42,071 nucleotides of DNA from an uncultured Clostridia bacterium. GTDB taxonomy: Bacteria > Bacillota > Clostridia > Oscillospirales > Ruminococcaceae. This document shows, in pieces, positions 35,915 to 42,071 of this stretch. The position numbers were made by a program, and so were the translations under genes. Location of the stretch: positions 1 through 42,071 of the forward strand of contig CALWNQ010000021.1 in the NCBI GenBank assembly GCA_944382875.1. The letters are read 5' to 3'. Under the pieces are notes generated by a model. It was not told the origin of the DNA, searched no databases, and saw nothing but the letters and a program-made list of their open reading frames with translations. Numbering within the stretch: position 1 is the stretch's first letter; every line of letters starts with the position of its first letter.

Positions 35915-36343
35915 TTATACTCCCAGTGGTGTCGAATCAAATACCAGGATACCCATCCACAAAACGATTCCCACTAAAGTTGGCAATATATACCGGATGA
36001 ATAGGTAGAACCACGGCAGCGCACATAAAATACAGAGAAATGGGACTAAATATTGCTCCTGATTGACAGAACAATATAGAATCTTCCAAAAAGTTTTCCG
36101 TCTGATTAGCTGATAATACTCCCACCAATTATATGGTACAGGATCTGTAATCCACAATTGATAATATGTTTCTATCAGAAGCCCTTGTAGGCAGGACAGC
36201 GCCATATAAATACAGTTAAAGGCCAACAGGGTGAGTAACAGCAGAGTTTTGTAGAAATTTTTGCCGCCTTGAAAAAAAGAGACTTTTGGATAATACTGGT
36301 ATTTTATAAAGTTTTCTATTGGATTTTTAAGTTCTGATGGCAT
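35915..36343 (-). CDS. Small membrane protein 1 of the toxin cassette
   Basis: 142 residues. Hydrophobic spans at about 32-54 and 98-135. The GGAAAGG site is some 10 nt before the ATG. It starts 20 bp after the toxin-like gene stops and ends one base before its paralogue starts, so the three genes look like one operon. Both membrane proteins share YYQLWITxP-type motifs. The copy of this gene is missing in module 1. Confidence 0.6.
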   Translation of the reverse strand: MPSELKNPIENFIKYQYYPKVSFFQGGKNFYKTLLLLTLLAFNCIYMALSCLQGLLIETYYQLWITDPVPYNWWEYYQLIRRKTFWKILYCSVNQEQYLVPFLCILCALPWFYLFIRYILPTLVGIVLWMGILVFDSTPLGV

Positions 36344-36363
36344 GAAAACTCATACCTTTCCTG

Positions 36364-36897
36364 CTAATTTTTTTCGTGGATTTTATCGTAAAGCAAAATT
36401 CCTTGTAAAATACGATACTGATCTCTTGGATCATCACCAGATGTCCAAAAATAATTACGGTGTGAGGTTCCTGCTTGATATTGTGCATACCCGGCACTGA
36501 ATAACAAAACTGGTGTAGGTATTCCCAAATACCTTCCAAAATATCCATAAGTAATATTACCCAATGCATCCCGATCTACAATTTCTCCATCAAAGACATA
36601 AGTGGCATTTGTCTGATATGCGGAGAGATTTTTTAAATCTAACTCACCATTATTTTGTACAATGTTTTTGAAGAACAAGAAATTAAAAACCCATCCACGT
36701 TGTTTCTGCTTCTCATACTTTTTCTCAGTTTCTTTCATCAATTGTAAAATTTCATCAGTTGTATCCCTTCCCATTTCATAATACGCAAATGGTTTGGATA
36801 TGTCAAGATCTGTGGAAGAACTGGCTGCAAGAGTGTATAGCTGCTGAGATAATTGTTCCACTTCTTCCTGTGAAGTGCTACGATCTCGTTTTTTCAT
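36364..36897 (-). CDS. Polymorphic toxin type-44-like protein, 5' end lost
   Basis: 177 residues from ATG 36897. The C-terminal region (about 75-177) resembles the bacterial toxin 44 family: ELDLKNLSAYQ, YVFDGEIVDRDALGNITYGYFGRYLGIPTPVLLFSAGYAQYQAG, SGDDPRDQYRILQGILLYD. The part before it matches the deleted paralogue at 24220-24747. Homologous codons without a start continue upstream of 36897 to about 36990 (FYFEVPEQSDGKIVSPIKL), where the frame meets an ABC remnant on the other strand, so the natural N-terminus is lost. Members of this family are predicted effector toxins carried at the C-terminus of secreted proteins; here no secretion domain is visible. Confidence 0.6.
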   Translation of the reverse strand: MKKRDRSTSQEEVEQLSQQLYTLAASSSTDLDISKPFAYYEMGRDTTDEILQLMKETEKKYEKQKQRGWVFNFLFFKNIVQNNGELDLKNLSAYQTNATYVFDGEIVDRDALGNITYGYFGRYLGIPTPVLLFSAGYAQYQAGTSHRNYFWTSGDDPRDQYRILQGILLYDKIHEKN

Positions 36898-36989
36898 GAT
36901 CTCCAGTATTTGCTGGTCTAAAGCGGATAACTTTATCGGGGATACAATTTTTCCATCTGATTGCTCAGGTACTTCAAAATAAAATTGCC

Positions 36990-37921
36990 ATAGGGGATTT
37001 TGTAGGAGCTAAAAATACCATTAACATAATACGAAATGCGGTAAAAGGGCTTATCAGTGCGACTGCTCAATACCGAACATTATACAACTATCTGCAAAAG
37101 TTTGACCGTTTTTCTACATTAACAAATACCTTGTCGCAAGGAAATTTGCCTATATCTTCTCCTTTGACAAGACTTGATGTCAAGAATCTTTACTTTTGCT
37201 ACGAACAATCCCATATGGTACTTCAAGACATTTCCTTATCCATTCAGTCGGGCGAGAAAATTGTCATTGTAGGACCTAATGGATCGGGAAAAACAACTTT
37301 AATCAAACTGTTGATGCACTTATATGACGTAAGTTCTGGTTCTATTTGTTGGAACGGAGTAGATATTCGTGAGTTTCAGCTGCAGCAATATTATGCGCAA
37401 TTTGGCACTGCATTTCAGGAATATAATATTTATCCTGTTTCCCTTTATCAGAATGTGTCAGCTAGCCGACAGTATCAGGAGGATCAGGTTCGTTGTTGCC
37501 TGGATTTAGTTGGACTGTCGTATTTGAAGGGACTTTCAAAAGGGTTGAATACGATTTTGTCCAAAGAGTTTTGTGAAGATGGGATGGATCTGTCCGGTGG
37601 AGAAAAGTAGAAAATAGCGATTGCCAGAGCGGTATATCAAAATTCTTCTGTTATCATATTGGATGAGCCTTCCAGTGCACTGGACTCGATTAGTGAATAT
37701 GAGTTAAATCAGCTGATTGACCAGGTAGAGCTGTTAAGCATACAGTGATCGTCATTTCGCATCGTTTATCAGCTGCCAAAAATGCAGATAGAATTGTAGT
37801 AGTCAAGGATGGCAGGATCGTTGAAACCGGTAACCATCAGGATTTAATGAGAAATTGTGGAGATTATGCGCAAATGTATTCGGCTCAAGCGGACCAATTT
37901 TCTCAAAGAAATGTTTTATGA
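36990..37921 (+). pseudogene. Decayed ABC exporter gene (amber in signature motif plus frameshift)
   Basis: It begins within the membrane domain (IGDFVGAKNTINIIRNAVKG). The ATPase domain follows: GPNGSGKTT, FGTAFQEYNIYPVSLYQNV, then LSGGEK and TAG at 37608-37610, where relatives have GGEQQK (one base from CAG). It continues KIAIARAVYQNSSVIILDEPSSALD, shifts frame at about 37725-37740, and ends KHTVIVISHRLSAAKNADRIVVV...QRNVL at 37921. Truncated, with a stop and a shift: non-functional. 37922-38060 is AT-rich with nothing else supported. Confidence 0.85.
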
Positions 37922-38060
37922 TATTTTATTATCGTACTGGATTATATTATCTGGAAATACTATTTATATCTTTCCGATTCTAGTTTTGGAACGCTTTGAA
38001 TTAATATTGATAAAAAATAATATTAATTATACTCTTTTTATTTTGTATATTATTTTCTTT

Positions 38061-38172
38061 TGCCAGTCATTTTGTACAGGAAACACACATCCGAAACTGT
38101 CTTTTGAGAAATTCAAGAGACAGTTTTTCTTTGTAGAAAAATCCTCTCCACTTCTTTGTATGGAGAGGATTT
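38061..38172. repeat. Boundary repeat R4
   Basis: TGCCAGTCATTTTGTACAGG, ACACACATCCGAAACTG, hairpin near 38094-38126 with a T-run, and a second hairpin CCTCTCCA.../TGGAGAGG analogous to that of R1 and R3 but different in sequence. It lies between a decayed plus-strand ABC gene and a minus-strand ABC gene. Confidence 0.85.
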
Positions 38173-38174
38173 GT

Positions 38175-40013
38175 TTATTTTAGCGTATCCGATACATAAT
38201 ATTGCGCCTGTGCGTACCAAAGTTCGTGATATTTCCCGCCTTGCTCTGCCAGCAGCTGGTCGTGGCTGCCCCGCTGAACAAGCTGTCCGTTGTCAAAGAC
38301 AACAATATTATCGCAGAAGCGGCAGGAAGAGAGCCGGTGACTGATATAAACCGCCGTTTTATCTCCTACAATATCGTTGAATTTGGAGTAGACCTCATAT
38401 TCCGAAATCGGGTCCAGAGCGGCGGTTGGTTCATCCAAAATGATAAAGGGCGCGTTTTTGTAAAGAGCACGTGCCAGCGCAATTTTCTGCGCTTCGCCGC
38501 CCGAGATTTCCACGCCGTCTTCCTCAAAATCCTTGTAAAGGCAGGTGCCCAGCCCTTTGGGCAGACTTTGCAGGCGGTCACCAAATCCGGCTTTTTCCAG
38601 GCAGGATCTGGCGCGATCTTCATCGACATCAACACTGGCGGCGACATTTTGTCCCAAACTAAAGGAAAACAGCTTGAAATCCTGGAAAACCACCGAGAAA
38701 ATGGAAAGATACTCGTTGTAATCGTATTTGCGGATGTCGATGCCATTGAGTAAAATTTCCCCCTCAGTGGGATCATAGAGGCGGCAGAGCAGCTTGATGA
38801 AGGTGGTTTTTCCGCTGCCGTTCATGCCCACAACCGCGAGGCGTTCTCCCACCCGGAATTTTATGGATACATTTCGCAAAGCATACGCTTCGGAGCCCGG
38901 ATATCGGAAAGAAACATTCCGAAACTCGATTTCATACTCGTTGTCGCCGCCGTCGCAGAAGGCGCGTTTTTCCACCGGGAGGGTGCCTTTTTTTAGCATA
39001 TCTCCTAAATTCAGATATTCGAGAGTGGATAGCTGCCGGTTTGCGGCGACCGAAAACTCCTCCATCGCAGCAAAGGCGCTGGAAAGGGACTGCGAAAACT
39101 GGTAAATGATGCCGGCGTATTGCACAACATTGCCAATGGTCAAAGCCCCCGCAGCCGCCCGGATTACCACAAATAGATAGGAGAAAATTTGCAGCAGACC
39201 AGTAAAGAAATTGGCGGAAAACCCAGATTCCATTCCGTTCCGGATCAGTTTTTGAATCCATATCTGTTTGATGTCGGTATCTCGCTGTATTTTCTGCTCA
39301 ATGAGCGGTTTTACGCCAAAAATTCGGATATCTTTTCCGTAGTGATAATTCTGCGGCCGCCACAAAAAATACCCCATAAAGCTTTTATCCAAGCTTGGGT
39401 CATCCAAAAGCTGGTACTGTTCTTTCCTTTTGGTTGAGGAATACCAGATATTAAAAAAGATGACGGCAGCAAAAGCCAGCAGCAGGAAAATTGCGGAAAT
39501 ATCTTGGAGCAGGTTCCCGTTCAGAAAGAGGGGGATCAGCAGAATAACCGCAATTACGGTAGAAATAAAGCAGCTAATCAGCCAGGGAAATAGGAATGTA
39601 AAGGAATAGAAGCCAGCTCCCCAGTCATTGTCATGGTTAATCCTGGTGCGGATTTCATTGACTTTGGGGCTGTCCACAAGCGGATAATCCATCGTAATGG
39701 TTTTGATGCTCATCAGGGTGTCATATCGCTTTCCGCACATATCGATGTGGATATTTTTCAGCTTCTCAAAGCAAGACTTCAAAACAGTCAGGAGGAAGAT
39801 GGCGGATACCGAAATCAGCGAAACAGACAGCAGTTTTGAAAATGTTTGTCCAGTTTGCAGTCCATCCAGAACGTATGCGGAAAGGAAAATCCCGACAAAT
39901 GGAATCGTTGCTTCGATGATGGCGCCGACGATGCTGTATACAACAAGCCCGCGATCCATATCCCACATCAGCCTGCACGCAGTGCCAATATTTTTCCAGA
40001 TGTTGTTACGCAT
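38175..40013 (-). CDS. ABC exporter half-transporter B
   Basis: 612 residues from ATG 40013, overlapping the upstream gene by 8 bp; a longer frame to 40130 runs through that gene and is not used. Six-span membrane domain, then ATPase with Walker A GMNGSGKTT, VVFQDFKLFSFSLGQNVAAS, signature ISGGEAQK, Walker B FIILDEPTAALD and YISHRLSS. These belong to the VFQD-type exporters common next to peptide-export and signalling genes in clostridia. Substrate unknown. Confidence 0.88.
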   Translation of the reverse strand: MRNNIWKNIGTACRLMWDMDRGLVVYSIVGAIIEATIPFVGIFLSAYVLDGLQTGQTFSKLLSVSLISVSAIFLLTVLKSCFEKLKNIHIDMCGKRYDTLMSIKTITMDYPLVDSPKVNEIRTRINHDNDWGAGFYSFTFLFPWLISCFISTVIAVILLIPLFLNGNLLQDISAIFLLLAFAAVIFFNIWYSSTKRKEQYQLLDDPSLDKSFMGYFLWRPQNYHYGKDIRIFGVKPLIEQKIQRDTDIKQIWIQKLIRNGMESGFSANFFTGLLQIFSYLFVVIRAAAGALTIGNVVQYAGIIYQFSQSLSSAFAAMEEFSVAANRQLSTLEYLNLGDMLKKGTLPVEKRAFCDGGDNEYEIEFRNVSFRYPGSEAYALRNVSIKFRVGERLAVVGMNGSGKTTFIKLLCRLYDPTEGEILLNGIDIRKYDYNEYLSIFSVVFQDFKLFSFSLGQNVAASVDVDEDRARSCLEKAGFGDRLQSLPKGLGTCLYKDFEEDGVEISGGEAQKIALARALYKNAPFIILDEPTAALDPISEYEVYSKFNDIVGDKTAVYISHRLSSCRFCDNIVVFDNGQLVQRGSHDQLLAEQGGKYHELWYAQAQYYVSDTLK

Positions 40014-41832
40014 TTTGCTCTCCCTCCTTGCCGCTTTGATAATAGTGGCTTTGCAGCTCAAACATTTTGCCGTAATCGCCGCCTTTTTGCAGGAGCTCTT
40101 CGTGCGCCCCTTCTTCGGTGATTCTTCCATCTTTCAAAAAAGCAATTTTGTCGCAGAAACGGGTGGAAGCCAGACGGTGCGAGATGTAAAGTGTAGTCTT
40201 ATCCACTGCCAACTGCTGGAATTGCTCATAGGTCTGGCTTTCCGCAATTGGGTCGAGGGCAGCGGTGGGCTCATCCAGAATGAAAACCGGAGCATCTTTA
40301 TAAAGTGCCCGCGCCATCAGCAGTTTTTGCTGTTCTCCGCCGGACAGAACCAGTCCGTCGGTCAGTTCCTTTGTCATGGGAGTGTCCATCCCATTTTCGC
40401 ACCGGGAAATTTTATCCCAGAGCCCCGCTTTGATCAGGCAGGACTGCACCCGGTTTCGATCTGTATCATCTGTCCTTTGCAGGGAAACGTTTTCCGCAAC
40501 TGTAAAAGGCGGAATGTAAATATCCTGGAACACGGTGGAGAAAAGGGAGAAGAGATCTTCCTTTCGGAAATTGCGGATATCCTTGCCGCCAATCAGGATT
40601 TCGCCGGAATTTGGCTGGTAAAATCCGCACAGTAGTTTGACAATCGTTGTTTTTCCCGCACCGTTGACGCCTACCAGTGCGACCTTTTCACCGGCTTCGA
40701 TTTTCAAATTCAGATGGTTTAACACCAATGGGGAATCCGGTTGATAGGAAAAGCAGACATCGCGGAATTCAATCGAGAAATCGTTCAGTTCCGAGAGATT
40801 TGTCGGATTTTCCGGTTCGGGCTGGTCGGTTTGATCCAAAAAAGCCCGCAGGGAATTCATCTGCAAATTGGCGCGGTTTAACTGATTCAAGCTGGTAACA
40901 ATACGATTAACAAATCCGGAAAAGGCAGTGATCGCTCCGAAATAGAGAGTGAACTCAGGAACTGTGATGCGCCGGGAAATGACCGCGTAAATCAGATAGG
41001 TGTAGGCCAGCCCGTCCCGCAGCAGGAGAACAAAGGCGTTTGCCGCACCGGCGGCAAGATACCGGTTTTGGATTTTGGCGGTAATTTTTCCGCTTTGTGC
41101 AATCAGGGCATCCCGCAGTTCTAAAAACCATCCGCCGGTTTGGTATAACCGCATGTCCTTGCCAGATTGGGCTTCGCTGCCGGTCGAGATGACATACCGC
41201 AGTTTTTTGTCACACACCGCCATCTCATCCTGTTTGGCGTGTTCGTAATGTTGTGCGCGCCTGGTACAAAACAGGCTGATCAAGGACAGAGCAATTAGCA
41301 GCAGGATGATGAGCGGACTCAAAGAAGACATGATTCCGGAGTAAATCACAAAACAGAGGAGGTTCACTGCAATATCAATCGTGGAAACCACCATAACCGA
41401 TGTGCCGGACATATCCCCAAATTGCAAAGTTGTCAATGCCCGCTGATATTTTGTCTGGCCTTCTTCACTTTCAATGTTCTCATAGTCACAGGACAGCCAC
41501 TGCAAAAACAGTTTGGTCTGATAAAAACGCCGCATATCATTATACAGCATGTACTTTCCCTCCGCAGCCATGCCGGACAATCCCATAGACAACGCCATCA
41601 CAATACCGATGCTGCCAAGAACGGTGAAAATTTCTTGAATACCAGCCTGATTCAGTACCAGATCCAGTGCGATTTTTGGAATATAGATTCCAAATACCGG
41701 AGAAACCACCGATAAGAGAATCTGTACGGCAATCAGTACCAGCAGTATCGGGTGTTCCTCTTTTATCCCTTTGAGCAAAAAGGCAATGTTTTGGAACATA
41801 TGATAGGACAGCTTTTCTTTTCCCTTTTTCAA
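40006..41832 (-). CDS. ABC exporter half-transporter A
   Basis: 608 residues. TTG 41832 lies 7 nt after GGAGGG; an ATG inside that gap is out of frame. Membrane domain residues about 20-320; ATPase with GVNGAGKTT, TVFQDIYIPPFTVAENVSL, LSGGEQQK, VFILDEPTAALD and YISHRLAS. Overlaps the partner gene by 8 bp, so A and B probably form a heterodimer. The promoter region carries 21-bp-spaced direct repeats beside a truncated kinase gene. Confidence 0.88.
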   Translation of the reverse strand: MKKGKEKLSYHMFQNIAFLLKGIKEEHPILLVLIAVQILLSVVSPVFGIYIPKIALDLVLNQAGIQEIFTVLGSIGIVMALSMGLSGMAAEGKYMLYNDMRRFYQTKLFLQWLSCDYENIESEEGQTKYQRALTTLQFGDMSGTSVMVVSTIDIAVNLLCFVIYSGIMSSLSPLIILLLIALSLISLFCTRRAQHYEHAKQDEMAVCDKKLRYVISTGSEAQSGKDMRLYQTGGWFLELRDALIAQSGKITAKIQNRYLAAGAANAFVLLLRDGLAYTYLIYAVISRRITVPEFTLYFGAITAFSGFVNRIVTSLNQLNRANLQMNSLRAFLDQTDQPEPENPTNLSELNDFSIEFRDVCFSYQPDSPLVLNHLNLKIEAGEKVALVGVNGAGKTTIVKLLCGFYQPNSGEILIGGKDIRNFRKEDLFSLFSTVFQDIYIPPFTVAENVSLQRTDDTDRNRVQSCLIKAGLWDKISRCENGMDTPMTKELTDGLVLSGGEQQKLLMARALYKDAPVFILDEPTAALDPIAESQTYEQFQQLAVDKTTLYISHRLASTRFCDKIAFLKDGRITEEGAHEELLQKGGDYGKMFELQSHYYQSGKEGEQNA

Positions 41833-41855
41833 TCTGCATCCCTCCTTTTGCTCCG

Positions 41856-41922
41856 ATTATAGCACAGAATTCCCATTTTGTGTGGATTTCTGCACGAATG
41901 GTACGAATTTCCGCACGAATGG
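41856..41922 (-). promoter_or_regulatory. Extended -10 promoter with 21-bp-period direct repeats (LytTR-like operator)
   Basis: Minus strand TGC-TATAAT (-10 at 41861-41856) with no good -35. Directly upstream, CCATTCGTGC occurs twice (41922-41913 and 41901-41892), exactly 21 bp apart. Paired direct repeats at this spacing next to a weak -35 are the layout of sites for LytTR-type response regulators such as AgrA-like activators. The binding protein is not in the window. Confidence 0.55.
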
Positions 41923-41924
41923 CA

Positions 41925-42071
41925 TCAGAGGGGGAGTAAAATCTCGGTGGCAAAGATTCCTTTCTCATTCTGGCGTTTGACATAGCCGAGGATAGCGTCT
42001 ACCATCACATTCCCGGTTTTTAAAACCTTGTCAACCTGGGTTAGGTCTTCGTTAAGCTTTCGCAGATACTC
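41925..42071 (-). pseudogene. GHKL-type sensor histidine kinase fragment, truncated
   Basis: 49 codons enter from the window edge: EYLRKLNEDLTQVDKVLKTGNVMVDAILGYVKRQNEKGI matches the dimerisation/early ATPase region of AgrC-like GHKL kinases (the TGN-VDAIL-K motif). A stop at 41925-41927 comes before the catalytic ATP-binding boxes, so the 3' part of the kinase is missing. Such kinases pair with LytTR regulators, which fits the adjacent repeats. Confidence 0.6.

Noticed and set aside
36897-37010. Extension of the toxin-like frame far upstream through LLQNPLW
   Set aside because: The LQNPL match to the paralogue is at the wrong alignment position, and the DNA there encodes ABC membrane-domain sequence on the other strand; homology stops near 36990.
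41540-41983. Overlapping frame at the start of exporter A and the repeats
   Set aside because: It only opens because the 21-bp repeats are a multiple of three; it runs in another frame through the exporter gene and resembles nothing.

Overview
The window reads as a chromosome segment of a spore-forming Clostridia, most likely an Oscillospirales (Ruminococcaceae-type) gut anaerobe. Evidence: a Spo0A homologue, a four-subunit 2-oxoacid:ferredoxin oxidoreductase, AGGAGG-type ribosome binding sites, sigma-A-type promoters, and GC-rich housekeeping genes. All identifications come from reading motifs; no database search was run.

Left part (1-23.8 kb, GC-rich, compact). A sugar ABC permease with a garbled 5' end and a GH38 alpha-mannosidase-like enzyme are followed by two minus-strand genes (chorismate mutase-GNAT fusion, membrane TPR-like protein). 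Next come a tRNA quality/maturation pair (YbaK-type deacylase, CCA-adding enzyme with a C-terminal GNAT), a UroD/MetE-like protein divergent from an AraC regulator, and a MerR-kinase fusion coupled to an ECF transporter S component. Then a flavodoxin-fold reductase, an ECF sigma/anti-sigma/YfjL-like operon, a PHP hydrolase, a 1215-residue TIR-membrane-propeller-PDZ-like protein, a Spo0A whose receiver lacks the phosphorylatable Asp, and a ParA-like ATPase heading a VOR/KOR operon.

Right part (23.8-42 kb, more AT-rich, accessory). It starts exactly at the 3' end of an initiator tRNA gene. A boundary repeat (a TGCCAGTAATTTTGTACA box, then CACACATCCGAAACTG and a bidirectional terminator) occurs at about 29.62, 35.39 and 38.06 kb. 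Its second half directly abuts the tRNA at 23.86 kb and its first half recurs alone at 24.91 kb. The copies divide the region into four modules, each with minus-strand genes on the left and mostly decayed plus-strand genes on the right. Module 1: deleted toxin-like gene, small membrane protein, glycosidase debris. Module 2: SpoU methyltransferase and two ABC exporters behind a structured attenuator-like leader, then an ABC remnant. Module 3: type-44-like toxin domain with two small membrane proteins, then a decayed ABC gene. Module 4: two ABC exporters behind a promoter with 21-bp-spaced direct repeats, next to a truncated GHKL kinase.

The parts most worth following are the modular array at the tRNA, the leader of the module 2 ABC operon, the toxin/membrane-protein cassette, the unusual Spo0A and several uncommon domain fusions.
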